Source: Edaphochlamys debaryana (Eukaryota; Chlorophyta; Chlorophyceae; Chlamydomonadales). From it: 64,000 bases of DNA. The notes beneath the pieces are model-generated. The model saw nothing but the letters and a program-made list of their open reading frames with translations, did not search any database and was not told the origin of the DNA. Below are positions 34,536-47,200 of the stretch, piece by piece. Both the position numbers and the translations under genes were made by a program. The stretch is taken from the NCBI GenBank assembly GCA_016858145.1, contig JAEHOE010000196.1, positions 111,452 through 175,451 on the forward strand. Reading direction: 5' to 3'. Each line of letters begins with the position of its first letter. Within the stretch, counting starts at the first letter, position 1.

Positions 34536-35961
34536 ATGGACGACTCCAACCTGAAACTATCTCCGGAGAGCTGCTGCGGTGGCGCAGGAGGTGACCTGGT
34601 GAGGACTGTGCAGCTGGGGAGGCGGGCAGAGCCCAGTTTGAGGGGCTGCAGTCAGGCGGTGTGGGAGTTGAGGCGGTCGGCAGTGGGGGACGCTGCCTTT
34701 CGCACCCAGTGGCCAGTGCACAGCACGTACGCGTCATGCGGGGCAAAAGTGCCACGGCGCCGATCCAGCCCCGTCACGCTGCCTTGTGGCCCACGAGTCA
34801 TACCCACACCCCGCTCCCCCCCTCGCCCCCACCCACCCTCCACACCAGGACTGCCCCGCCATGCCGGCCGCGGCTCCGGATTTAGAGGGGCTGCAGAGGG
34901 CAGCCGAGGCCCCGGGGCAGGAGGGAACGGAGGAGCCTGGAGCAGGAGAAGGCGCAGGCGCGCTGCAGGTGCGGTCACTGCAGCGGGTGTGGTGTGTGTC
35001 GGGCAGGCGGGCTGCGGGTCCATCAGGTGTGGGGCCTGTGGGGACACGGTCAACAAGGAATGAAGAAGGCGCAACACAGGGAATGAACGTGTTGGGAGTG
35101 TGGCCAGCGAGCGCCGGCCTGGACCTTCCGCCTCACCTCACTGCTCCGTGCTGAGCCCCCCTCGTCCTCCCTGCAGTTTTCAGCACAGGGCCAGCCCGGG
35201 GAGGGCGAGACGGCCAGCAGCTGGTACGAAGCAACCGACACCCTGCCCTCTCCCAGCGGAGGCGGCGCGGCGCCGCAGGAGGCGTGGCGGGGGCAGGGGC
35301 AGGGGGAGGAGGAGGGCTCGGGGCGAGGCCCAGCGCGCACGCGCACCTGCTCCTGCTCCGACCTGGGCTGCGGCTGCGAGCAGCGGGAGGGGCCTGCACC
35401 CAAGCGCCGGCGCACGGTTGGTAGAGGCCGTGCACAGGTGAGACACGTGCGCTTGGGCGGGGGGGGCAGCGCATGAGGGCGAGGGGCAGGCTGCAACACG
35501 GCACCAACGTTGTGAGCAGGTACGGGCATGGCCGAGTCTCTGCAACCCGGTGGACCGGCGGCTGCCCACTGCTGGTCCCGACCGGCTCTGACCCTGGCGC
35601 TGCCCCCTCGTTCCCCGAGCAGCGGCGCACAGAGGGCTGGGGAGTGTGGGAGCAGGCTGCCGCACAGCTGGCGGCGGCTGAGGCGGCTGAGGCGGCGGCG
35701 GCAGCTGAGGCGGCGGCGGCGATGCTGAAGGCGGAGGAGAGCCTGGAGGGAGACGAGGCGGGGTACGCGGAGGCGGCGGCGCGGGGCGAGGTGGGAGCAA
35801 TGGAGGTGGCGGTGGCGGCGGCGGCGTTGCAGCCGTGCGGCGCTGCGGGGCTGGCGGGGGCCGCAGCGGGGCCTCTGCTGGGGGCGATGCGGGCGCTGGC
35901 GTCCTCGCCATGGGCGCCCTCGCACTCCCAGCTGCTCGCCAAGGCGGGGGAGGCGGCGTGA
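34536..35961 (+). CDS. Unrecognised 260-aa protein with CxC pair and Ala-rich helix
   Basis: Four exons, 34536-34598, 34849-34968, 35177-35437 and 35623-35961, all join in phase with GT-AG borders and end at TGA. I do not recognise the family. Residues 22-114 are acidic, Gly/Glu/Gln-rich and probably disordered. A compact cysteine cluster TCSCSDLGCGC gives C119-x-C121-x4-C126-x-C128, next to a basic PKRRR stretch that could be a nuclear signal or nucleic-acid contact. Residues about 158-205 form a long Ala/Glu-rich, probably helical or coiled-coil segment; the C-terminus is Ala/Gly-rich and mildly hydrophobic. It is transcribed away from the lipase gene. Metal or nucleic-acid binding is only a guess. 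The start is the first ATG giving an open, spliceable frame. Confidence 0.6.
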
Positions 35962-37605
35962 GGAGGGAGATGGCGGAGGCAGCTGTGGCGCTTGTATTTG
36001 CGCATACGGACCCGGGGGCGTAGGGGTGGAAGGGGTGCGGCTGCGGCCTTCCGGGCAGCCCTGCCCCGCCCCCCCCCCTCACCCAGCGCCAAGGCTGCAG
36101 CCGCGAGGCGGGTGCACATGCAGCGGGCCGCAGCCAGCCGTGCATGCGCGGCACTGGAGTGTGGAGCTGGGAGGCTTTCCCCACCTGAGGTGGGAGCCCA
36201 AGAGAGAGTATTGCTTTACAGCTTGTCTTGTAGGCAGGTGGCAAGGATGGCCAATCGAGAGAGCAGGGGGGTTGCAGTGTGTGTCCTGTGCTCAACAGGC
36301 AAGGGCTTCCTACAGCAGGAGAGTGAGACGGGACTGTTGGCACATGGGCTCTATTTCATGTGCCGCAGCTTGTGGGCATTTGAGCGACTTCTTGCAGCGG
36401 CTGCACGCACAACCTACATGTGCTGCTCAACTCATGAGCATGTAGGCAGGAAGGGCAAGTGAGGTAAAGCGTGCATACATTGAGAAGCCTTGCGGGTGCT
36501 GGCGGTGTAGGTGAGGTGGATGCCGTGAACGAGGGGCAAGGGGCCACGCGTGCCCTTGCGGTGAATGCCAGAATCGTTCGCGGGCGCTTCAGGAGAGCAC
36601 GCAGGAGAGTGTATAGCTGGCTTACAGTTGACGACTGCGCGCAGTCAGATCAAGTTTATGTCTTTCTTGAGGATGAGGACCTGTCAGGGAGAGCAGTGAG
36701 CGGTGCCGTGTCCCTGCGGCGCGGGGATGGACCAGGTGCGTAGGCAACGGCGACAGAAGATGCAGTTTGCGTTGTGGAGGGCGGGGCATGGCCTTGGCTG
36801 GTGGTATGTCGCGCCCACCGCGGGTAGCGGGTATGCAGTCCAGGGAGCAGGCGAGAGGGCAGAAGCGCCCACCGTGAGTACCGTATTGTAGGGGTATGTA
36901 GTCGACAAAGCAGGCGAGAGGCTTCTTGCTGTCCCGCCCCTGTAGACCAGCGCCTTGACGTCTGTGGTGCTCGTTGGGAGGTGTGCGCATGTAGCCTCAG
37001 CACACCCCTTTCTGCAAGGCGAGGGCCAGGCAGGCCAGGATCAAAGCAGTGGTCCTACGGAAAGCTTTCGGGCCGCATGCGACCACACGCCCCGACCGCC
37101 GCCGGCTTGAGGCCGCCGGCACTCGACCAAGCCTGCGGCGAAGGGCAGGCAGGGGCAGCGGTTCCGAAGGGAACGACCAGTGGAAGGGCCGTGCACGGCT
37201 GGGCACGGCTGGGCAGCCTAGCAGCGGTCAGAGGCGGGCAGGAACCTGCCACGGAAGGCGCCTTTGGCGCTCCCTCGGGGTATGTATTGACGTAGGGTCG
37301 CCGAAGTGCAAGCCTACTGCATTCCCGCCATGCCTCGTCTCTGTCTTCAACGTTGGCTCGCGCACTGCATGCAATCCATGTGCACGTGCAGTACCGTCGT
37401 ACCCCATGCGGGAGCCGCCTCCGCTTATTCGCCGCTTCTCCACCTCCATTGTCTATTCCAGGATGCACATGTGAGCTCAGGCACTTTCGACGGGCTGCAC
37501 CCGTCTCAGTTGCAGGCTGCAGCCGGCTGCCGGATGTGGCGATCGGCGGCGCAGCACCGGCTGCCGCTTCAAGGCGCAGCGGCTCAAGGTGCCGTGGGCA
37601 GGGCC
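35962..37605. other. Intergenic region upstream of the SET-domain gene
   Basis: No supported gene. It should contain the 3' UTR of the 260-aa gene and the promoter/5' UTR of the SET gene. A degenerate tandem duplication of about 60 bp lies near 36808-36925 (shared CGCCCACCG, GGGTATG and GCAGGCGAGAGG). Part of 37534-37605 may be coding if the methyltransferase starts at an upstream ATG. Confidence 0.5.
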
Positions 37606-40347
37606 ATGCGACACCGCTACCTGCTAGCAACCCGGCGATGGCCTGTGCTGCTGGAGTCCAGTGCACAAGGCTGCCGCTCAGCCGCCACCTCCACCTCGGG
37701 AGCCAACTCGGCGCCGTCCGCTCCTGAACCACCGGCTCAGTATGGCGAGCTGGAATCATGGGTCATCTCACGAGGGGGGAGCGTGAGCGGAGTCGCGATG
37801 GTTAATCTCGCTGGCCGAGACGGAGCCTCCGGATGGGGCTTGAAGACCACGCAGGTGCGAAGGGCACGGCATGAAGCTCGAAGCAGCTTTCGATCTGTTG
37901 GCTGGGTTCGCTGGTGCGCGACGCTTCTCCCGGCTTGCGCCGCCTTTGCACTGACGCTCTTCTTACACTCGCCCCACAGGATGTCGACCGAGGGCATCGC
38001 CTCGTGCACCTGCCCCTTGCCTGCCACCTCACATATGGTGCTGGGGACGATCCGCGCCTGCTTGCTCTCATCGAGAAGGTGCCAGGCGAGCTGTGGGGCG
38101 CCAAGCTCGCCTTGCAGCTGCTGGCGCAGCGACTGCGTGGAACGGATTCTCCATTTGCGGCCTACGTCGAGCAACTACCCAAGGGCGTACCTGGCATCCC
38201 GATGTTCTTCAGCCGCGAGGCCATCGACGCCATCGACTACATGCCCGTGACCCAGCAAGTGAAGAAGAGGTGAGCGTCGTGTCAGGCTGGGTGGGCTGGC
38301 ATGGTGCAAACGCACGTAGGGGAGGGGCGGTTAGGGAGACAAGTGAGGGGGGGGTCGGGTGAGGGGGCTGGGTGCTGTAGACCACGCGGCGGCCCCTTGC
38401 TGCAGAGTTCGTCGGCCGTGGCTGATCCCCCCGGCCTTTTCTCTCCACCCCCTCTTGCCCCAGGTGCAAGTGGCTGTACGAGTTTAGCACCCAGGTGCTG
38501 GCGCCGCTGCCTGGCTCCCCCGCCGACCCCTTTGGCGGCGCGCGGGTGGACATCAACGCGCTGGGCTGGGCGCTGGCCTGCGTCTCGTCCCGCGCCTTCC
38601 GCACGCGGGGCCCCAGCCACCCCGCGGCGCTCCTGCCGCTGGTGGACATGGCCAACCACAGCTTCGACCCCAACGCCGAGGTGCTGCCGGTGGAGGGCGG
38701 CGGCGTGGGCCTGTTCGCACGCAAGAAGGTGAGCTCGGCGGAGACTTGTACTGGGCGGGGTCCAGGGTCAGGGTGCTTCACTAAAAGCGCTTGCGGGCTG
38801 AAGTGCACCACACGTGTGGTTTTGACCTTTCCATTGCCTTCCCCTTACCGGCTGCCTTCCCGTCCTGCCCTCCCTGCTGTCAGATGTCTGCGGGCGAGCC
38901 TGTGCTGCTGTCGTACGGCAAGCTCGGCAACGACTTTCTCTTCATGGACTACGGCTTCGTGATGGGTGACAACCCGTACGACGTGGTGCAGCTGAGGTTC
39001 GACCCCGGGCTGCTGCAGGTGAGGGGCTGCCGGGGTGGGTGGGGTGGTGAGGGGAAGCACGTGCATGGTGGGGGCCGGGCTGTGACGGGATCAGCGGCTC
39101 CGCAGCGCCTCGAAGCACAGCGCACACGGAGAAGGAGAGGAGTGATGACATATCATGTTGGCACCAGTCTGTGGTGTGGGCCCCACAACAGGCACCACCC
39201 CGTTGATGATTCAACTATTGGAGCTGTCTGACCTCTCTGAATGCCCTCGAATGGCGCTGTGAATAGCACATGCACACGCATTACGCGGCACCCCTACACC
39301 TGTTGCTGACGCTCACCCGAGGGAGAAGATGACACACTGGTTGGCACCAGATCTGAGTCCCCGCCTCACGAGGCGGTGGGCAGCGACGATCAAACATTGG
39401 CTGACTGATCCCTCTGTCGGCACACGCACGCTGAGCTCCCAGTCTTGAATCCCTTAGTCCTCACCCACCTCTTACCGACCGCCCCCCCTCCCTGTCCCCC
39501 CCAGGCCGGTGCGCTGGTGGCCAATGTGACTGATGCCCTGGGCGCCCCCCTGGACCTGAGCCCCGCTGCGGGGGGCGGGGCCGCCTGGCGGGGGGCGCTG
39601 CTGGCGGAGCTGGGGCTGGTGGGGCCCGCGGCCGACACGGAGCTCCGCATTGGTGAGCGGGGGGAGGGGCGCCGGGGGAAGGAAGGGGGCCGCGGCGGCA
39701 GGCAGGGGCCTCTGGTGCCACACCCTTGAAGGTGTGCATCCCCTGACGTGAGCAAGATACCCTGCTTGCGAGTTCCTGACCGTCCACTGACCCCACTCCC
39801 TGCCTCCCCTCCCTCCCTCCCTCCCCCAGGCGCTGCCGAGGAGCCGCTGGACCCCCGGCTGCTGGCCGCCGCCCGGGTGCTGGCGGCGCGCAGCGAGGGC
39901 GAGGTGGCGGGGCGGGGCGCGGCGCGGCTGTGCGCCGTGGACCGCCCCCTGAGCCGCGGCAACGAGGAGGCGGCGCTGCGGGCGGTTGGCGGCGCCCTGG
40001 TGCTGGCGCTGGGGGGCTTCGGCACCTCCCTGGACCAGGACCTGGCGCTGCTCGGGGGCAGCCTGCCGCCGTCACCGCCGGCCCCCGCGGAGGGGGCCGC
40101 CCCCGCCCCCGCCCCGACCTCGCCGCTGCTGCGGCTGCCGGGCGGCGAGGACGAGGCGCTGGCGGTGCGGTTCCGCGCTGAGAAGAAGCGGGCGCTGCAG
40201 CGGGGGCTGGCGAGGGTGGCGGAGCTGGTGCGGGCCGCTAGCGGAGACGCGGGGCTGAAGCAGACGGCGGGGGCGGGCAGGGCGCCCAAGGGGAGCAAGC
40301 CGGCACCCTCGACGGGCAAGGGGTTCGGTGGGGGCGGCAAGAAGTAA
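37606..40347 (+). CDS. SET-domain protein-lysine methyltransferase, probably plastid
   Basis: Class of SET enzymes related to Rubisco large-subunit methyltransferase, which move a methyl group from S-adenosylmethionine to lysine or histidine. Exons 37606-37854, 37980-38269, 38464-38728, 38884-39018, 39505-39652 and 39830-40347 join in phase to give 534 aa. The split SET domain begins at SGWGLKTTQDVDRGHRLVHL (about 75-94), continues through LPLVDMANHSFDPNAEVLP (NHS at 244-246) and closes with LLSYGKLGNDFLFMDYGFV (Tyr279). The rest resembles the helical substrate-binding domain. The first 40 residues are rich in Arg, Ser and Ala, like a transit peptide. ATG 37534 lies in frame upstream and would add 24 residues. 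LSMT-like, SETD3-like and PTAC14-like proteins cannot be separated by eye. The final 40 residues are a Lys/Gly/Pro tail. Confidence 0.9.
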
Positions 40348-41232
40348 TGTGCAGGCTGGATGTGCAAGACTGACGGACGAATGAACTGTGCCTGCGGGCA
40401 AGCTTGGACTTGGCTTGTATGATACATGTACGCTGTGGCTTGGCGTGACTTGGCGTGAAGGGTGACGTTCGGGAAGCTGGCCATGTGCAAGCAGGGTTGG
40501 CCATCCCCCAGTGGTACGGTTCGGGGGCATGTCCCCTAGTAGGCGTCGTACAGAGGCCAGTTAGGGCTCCGCAAGCGAGCCATGGTCGGCTGGGGCAGGA
40601 GGGCCGTGCGGGTGGCGTCTGTCGTGCGCCCCGCCGGCGATAGTGACTCTTAGACCCTGGCTGATGCCTAGTGGGTACCTAGGCCCTTGCCAATCGCAAG
40701 GGCGCTTTAGTGTTGGGTTGTGGATGCACCTGTGTTAGGGGTGCGCGGGTGAGCAGCGGATGGTGGCGAAGACAGAGAGCAAAGCTTTGCTCTTATGAAG
40801 GCCATGTAAGGAGGCTCCTGACGTACCGATACTCCGCACGCTCCGCCCCTCTCCGCCCACGCGGGCCCACGCACTACGCGCCGCTCAGCTTTGCTGGCTG
40901 ACTAGCTCCTTTCGTGTGCAGCGCTTGGACACCTGAAGGGCTGTCCTCAGTAGTATTGTCCCAGGCCGCCATGCACGAGTGACTACTCGGGGCGGACTGC
41001 ACCCTCACTGCACGTACGAAGCGGCAGTACCATGCGTGTCGACCTCCGTGGTGCCATTCTGTTATTGTATTTACTTACTCGCATACACACTCAAGGAGGC
41101 CACAGGTCTGTCTAACCAGCGGCCAGCGCGCCGCGCCTTTCGACCTCGCATTCGCTCTTGCCGCACCCAAATGCGCTCCAGAACGCTTTAGCACGCGCTG
41201 TGACGTAGCTAGTGCTACAGCAATTCTTAACC
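40348..41232. other. Intergenic region
   Basis: Short gap between the SET gene stop and the arabinosyltransferase start. Nothing beyond presumed 3' UTR and promoter sequence is visible. The stretch just before 41233 is lower in GC. Confidence 0.5.
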
Positions 41233-44200
41233 ATGGAACGGCGCAAAGCAGCCGGGAGCAATCGCACCCTTTATCTCTTGGTAATCGGCGCTGGGATTGG
41301 CCTGCTGGGCATGCTACTATTCACCAGCTATCACCAGGTAAACGAGAATTGGTTCGCTCGGGCCGTGGTCAAGCTGTTGCTGAAGCGCTCGATCGCATCC
41401 CACACAGCAACATCGACTCTCGCAAGCGCTGCACGAGAGGACATGGAATTTCCTGCACGATGGTCCAGGTGCGCTTGCGGATACGGGGCATGCGGGGGCC
41501 CGCCCCCCTGTGGTCGGGAGGTTCGGACCCGGGGGCCGGCCGACAGCTCCGGTGGGCTGTTCCCGACCCTGGGGTGCTCTAGCGCAGGCAATTGCTTGGA
41601 TCAGCACGAGCGGGGTTATGGACAAGCGCTGTACAACGCAGAGTGAATGGGGCGGGCCTGCCCAGCCGGCGTGCAGGGCTTAACCTCCTCCCCCGCCCCT
41701 TCGAGTCCGTACTCTCTGATCCTAACCTCGTCCCAATCCCATCCTGTTTTCCCCTTCAGGCCGCGTCCCAGCCACTAACTGGAAGGCCGTGTGGCTGGCT
41801 GCCAAGGCGGCGGGCAGCGAGTCGGAGTTCGTGGCGGCCATGGACGGCAGCAGCAGCGGGGGCAGCGACGGGGTGGCCAGGTGGGGTGGGGCGGGGTGGG
41901 GCGGGGCGGGGTGGAGACCTGGGCGTGTGGTGGGGCCGCAGGGCAGGTCGCATGTGCGGGGCCTGGGGGCTGCGCGGGGTCCGCAACAGGGCGGGCCAGC
42001 TGGGTGCAGGCTAGCTGAGGTCACTGCGGTTTTACCTTCGCCCCTCCCGGCCCTCCCCTTCCGCCTCAGCAGCGCGCGCCCTCCAGGCGCCACCTGCCCC
42101 CCCGCCAAGGAGTGCCCGGCCGCCAAGGACTGCCCGGCCTGCCCGGCGCAGAAGGAGTGCGCCGCCTGCCCCGCCTGCAAGGAGTGCCCCGCCTGCGCGG
42201 CAGCGGCCTCCCCCTCCCCCTGTCCCGCCCCCGCCGCTGTTGTGCCCGCCAACGCCTCCGCGGCGCCCCCCGCCTGGCTGGGGTACGTGGTGGACGGGCA
42301 GTGCCCGCCGCTGTCCAAGGCCCTGGCGCACAGCGTGTCCAAGGACGGAGCGGTGATCGTGACGTGGGGTGAGGGGGGGGGCGCAGCGGGGCCGCGGCTG
42401 TGGGGGAGCACGAAGCGCGATGCAGGGTTGCTGTCCTGCTGGGGGAGGGCAGAGGGATCAGCTCGCGCATCAGGGCTTCTGTACCGCCCACCCATGGTTC
42501 CTGAGCCCTGTGTCTGCCCCCGCCCTACCTCCCGCAGCCAACTATGCGCTGTGGGACTTTGTGCAGACCTGGGTGTTCCATGCCCGCAAGTCGGGTGAGG
42601 CGCTCCGTGTGGGGCCCTGCACGGGGGCTGGAGCGCAGGGGCACAGGGCAGGCCCGACCCAAGCAAGGCGCGTGGCTCGGGAGGCAGGGGTTGTGCGTGG
42701 GGCTGGGAGTGTCACTGCGGCAGGGTGGCGGAGGCCCCGGGTGGGCGTGGCACCGTCGGGTGCTGCTGCCGCCCCTCCCTCAGCCCGCGCACCCTCCCCT
42801 CCCTCCCCCCCCCAGGCCTGGTCAACTACCTGGTGGGCGCCATGGACGCCCAGATCGGCAAGGCGCTGGTGGCGGGGGGGGTGCCCTGCTTCGCCATGTT
42901 CGAGACGGGGCGGAACCACTCGGGCGTGGGGGAGGACCACCTGGCTTGGTGAGGGGGGGGGGGCGAGAGCGGGCGGGGGGCGAGGGGAGGAGGAGGGGGA
43001 GGGGGTCATTGTCCTCCGGCTGGGCCGGTGGCGGGAGGGGATATGCCGCGGTGTGTGGGAGGGTCCTGTGCAGCCAGCGCGTGAGCAGCAAGCCCATTGC
43101 GCACGGGGGGGGGGGGCAAGCCTCTGCATGCCGCCAGCCTCGCTAGCCCGTGGCGGACTCTGAACCCCGCCCTCTCACGCCCTGCGCGCAGGGGTGGCAA
43201 GGAGTTTCACAAGATGGTGGGGGGGGGCGCATGGACGGACGTACCGTTGGAGCCCGAGGGGGGGCCAGGGTGATGGGTCCGCAAGGGAGGACCTGCTGTG
43301 GGCTGGGCAGCTGGGAAGACCTGAGTGCCTGTCTTGTGACCTTTCTCCTCCTCACCCCACGGCCTTAGCCCTTATGCCCCGGGTCCTAGGGCGACGCAGT
43401 CCCGCACAGCACCCACTTCGGCCCCCTCCCCCCCTTCCCCTTACCTCCCCTCTCTCCCCCTTCCTCCCCCTTCCTCCCACAGGGCCGCCAGAAGATCTCC
43501 CTGGCGCAGCTGTTCCTGTCCCTGCAGCTGGACCTGCTGCTGGTGGACGCGGACGTGATGCTGCTGGGGGACGTGATGGCGTACTTCGCAAAGACGCCCA
43601 TGGTGGGGGGGGGAGGGGGGGGGGCGTGGGAGGGGGCGGCCAGCAAGGGGGCGGGACGCAGTGGGAGGCTGGGGGGGCTGGGGGGGGGGGGCTGCGGGCG
43701 TGTGGGCAGTATGATGACATGTGTTAGGGTGCGTTGTGCTGGGCCTCGTGCCGGGCCCCGCTGTGCCGTCACCTTCCCCCCCTCCCCCCCCTCGCCCCCC
43801 ACCCCACCCCGCCCCCAGGCCGACGTGCTGGTCACCAGCGACAACCTCATGGCCACCATAGAGCCGGGGGACGAGGGGCTGGAGAACCCGGCCGAGGTGG
43901 GGGGGGGGGATAAAAGGTGGGGTCGGCGGGCAGGCGCTGGCCCCCTGGCGTGGGGGCCGGGGAGGAGGCCAGAGTGCAGGCACGTAGAGCGGGGCCAGGG
44001 GCCTGCAGGGGGGGGGGATCGCTGTTGAGCCTACCCACGTCCCGCCCACCGCGTCCCTTCCCCCCCACTGCATGCTCCCCCCTCCCCCCCTGCAGGCCCA
44101 AGCACCCATGAACATTGGGCTCATGTTCTTCCGGTGCGGTGGGGTGGGGGCGGGCTGGGGCGCCGGGGGTTGGGGGGCAGGGCATGCACCCAGCGGGGCA

Positions 44201-47200
44201 CCGGGCACACTGGTTGGTCGGGAATGGGACGTGACGTGACAGCTTGGGGGGCGCCTCACTGCGGAAATCCCGCAATGAGGTCCAATGAGGTCCAATGAGG
44301 TCCTCTCCAACCGTACGAAAATTACCCCTCCCCCCCTTCCCCTCTCCGCCCCCCCCCCCCCAGGTACTCGGAGCGCACGGTCAAGTTCGTGGACGTGTGG
44401 CTCGACACGATCAACAAGGGTGGGGGGAGGGGGGAGGGGCGGAAGGGAAGCGGCGGAATATGTAGAGGGCGGGGGCCATCGGAGGGGAGTGCCAGGGCCA
44501 GCACGTGCCCGCTTTCCCTAGGGGGACGTGAAGCCCCCCAACCCCCCTCCCTCCGTCTGCCTCCTCCCCCCCCCTCCAGACCCCGAGTACTGGGACCAGA
44601 ACGCCTTCATCGACCTCGCCCGCACCAGCTGGGACCCCGTGGCCAAGGTGGGGGTGGGGGCTGGGGGCGGGGTGGGGGTTGGGTGGGGGCAGGGGGTTGG
44701 GGGTTGCGGGAAGCTGCATGTCCTGCAGGTGAATAGGCGGGGGGGGGGGGCGCGTTGAGCGAAGTGGCGAATAGGGCATGTGCAGGTCCCTCCTGGTCCC
44801 TCACTGTCCCCGTCTTGAGCCAGGTGCTGGGCTGGGAACAAGGCAGCGTCACTCGCCCCCCCCCTCCCCTCCCCAGGTGCACCCCGATAACAAGCGCGTG
44901 TTCATGGGCTACAACGACACCCTGGCGGTGGGGGTGCTGCCCGTGGCATCGTTCTCGGGGTGGGTGGGGGTGGGTGGGCGGTAGGGGGGAGGGGGCCTGG
45001 GGTCGTGGGCATGCGTGTGGCGATGGCGTCCTCGGCGAGCAGCGGGCTTGGGGTCCCACAGCGTGCGCCGTCCGTCTCGGGGTGGGGCCTTCCGCCCGGT
45101 TGCCCCGGCCGAGAGCCTCCTGACAAGTGCGGGCGCCCTCCCCTGCCCTGCCCTACCGTGCCCTCCCCTGCCCTCCCCTGCCCTTCCCTGCAGCGGCCAC
45201 ACCTTCTACGTCCAGCGCCTGTACGAGGTGGGGGCGGGGGGGGGGGGCTGTGCGGCCCGGCAGGCGCTGATCGGGGAGTTGGGCCTAGCAGCCCTGGGAA
45301 GGCGGTGGTGTGCACTGCTACGCTCCGTGGCTGGCCTGCCCACACCTTGAGTCCGAGCCCTTGCGCCCTGGCCGATCCCCATTGCCGCTCCGCCACCCTC
45401 CCACCCTCGCACCCCCAACACCCACGTCACTTCCCCCCCCCCCCAGGTCCAGCGCGTGCCCCTGTACGCGGTGCACTGCACCTTCCAGTACGGAGCCAAC
45501 CGGGGCAAGCGCAACCGGCTGAGGGAGGCGCAGCTCTTCGCCGACCCGCCCGAGTACTGGACGGGTGCGTGCGTGTCCCCTCGGAGGGGGGCGCCCCTCA
45601 GCACCCCCTGACCGGCCCCCTTGCGCCCGCGTTCACACCCACGCACCTACGCACCGGCCCCCTGCCCCCCCAACCCCAGGCGACTCTTACATCAGCGTGG
45701 AGCTGCACCGGGTGCCCTCCAACACATGGGAGGAGCACTCGTCGCGGAACAACAGCCAGATGAAGGTGCGGGGGGGGGGGGGGGGTAGTGGGGGTGTGTG
45801 GTAGAGGTCCGCATATGACTGTGGCACTGTGGTGGGCGTTGCGGGGTGACTGGGCTCAGGAGGGCTGCGTGGGGCCTGTGACTGGGGGGGTATGACCTTC
45901 GCCCCCTCTTCCCCCCCTCCCCCCCCCCCACAGCGCTACCACTTCCGCGGCCTGGACATGCAGCTGGAGGCGGTGAGGGGGCGGCCAGGGGGGGCCGCGA
46001 GGGGCAGGAGCGGGAGGCACCGAGGGAGGTGGCTTGACGCGTCGGGAGCCTTTCTGGGGCACCTGGGTCTACCGCGGACCTGGCTCTTGGGCCTTTGGTC
46101 GGTCTACGGTTATGGAAACCTAGGCAGCGGCTCCCTAGCTGACTGCAGCGAGCTGTGCCGCCTGGCGGGGGGGTCCATGAGTCCCAGCAGTAGCGGCAGG
46201 TGGAAGGGCCGCCAGTGCAGGCGACATGGAGGACCTGCCCCGGCCCTTTGGTGTGCCCCCGTAACACCTGCCTGTTGCTCCCCGTCAGTTCTGGCCCGCG
46301 CTGCGCGTGGCGGCGGTGACCAACCGCTCCGTCATCATCCCCAAGCTTGCCTGTTACTGCGACAAGTGAGGGGGCGGGGCCGAGGAGGGGAGAGGGCAGG
46401 GAGGGGAGGGGCCTTAGCTACAGGGGCGAAGGGGATCGCCGACAGCTTGAGTTGGCAGGAACGTGCGTGACACAACTTGAGGCCCAAGTCCAAACCGCCC
46501 CCGCCCCCCCACCCACCTGTTTCCCGCCTCATCAGGTACTGGACTGAGCTTGACAAGTGCAGAGTGCCAGGTACTTGAGAGGGTGACATATCATACTCAT
46601 CAACGGGGGGATATGTAACATGATAATTAACGAGTGGGGGCCGGGGAGCGTATTAAACCGATCTACCCGAGAGGGGCGATACGTAACGAGAGGGGCGCGA
46701 TACGTAACGGGAGGGGGGCGATACGTGACGGGAAGGGGGCGATACGTAACGGGAGGGGGGCGATACGTAACTGGAGGAGGGCGATACGTAACGAGAGGGG
46801 GGCGATACATAACGAGAGGGGGGTGATACGTAACGGGAGGGGGGCGATATGTAACGGGAGGGGGGCGATGCGTTAACGAGAGGGGGGCGATGCGTTAACG
46901 AGAGGGGGGCGATGCGTTAACGAGAGGGGGGCGATGCGTTAACGAGAGGGGGGCGATACATAACGAGAGGGGGGGTGATACGTAACGAGAGGGGGGGCGA
47001 TACGTAACGCGAGGGGGCGATACGTAACGAGATGGGGGGCGATACGTAACGCGAGGGGGCGATACAGAACGAGGGGGTGGAGCATTAGACTGTGGAGGAG
47101 TGTGTAGGTCTGAGTGTTTAGGAGGCGATGGTTTACGGGGGAAGGGTTCTGCAAAGCCAGCCCTGAAGCTCACAACGCTGGCTGCCTAACCCCCTCCCTG

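Noticed and set aside
36119..36462. + strand frame of about 114 codons after the 260-aa gene
   Set aside because: More likely the 3' UTR; peptide has no recognisable feature.
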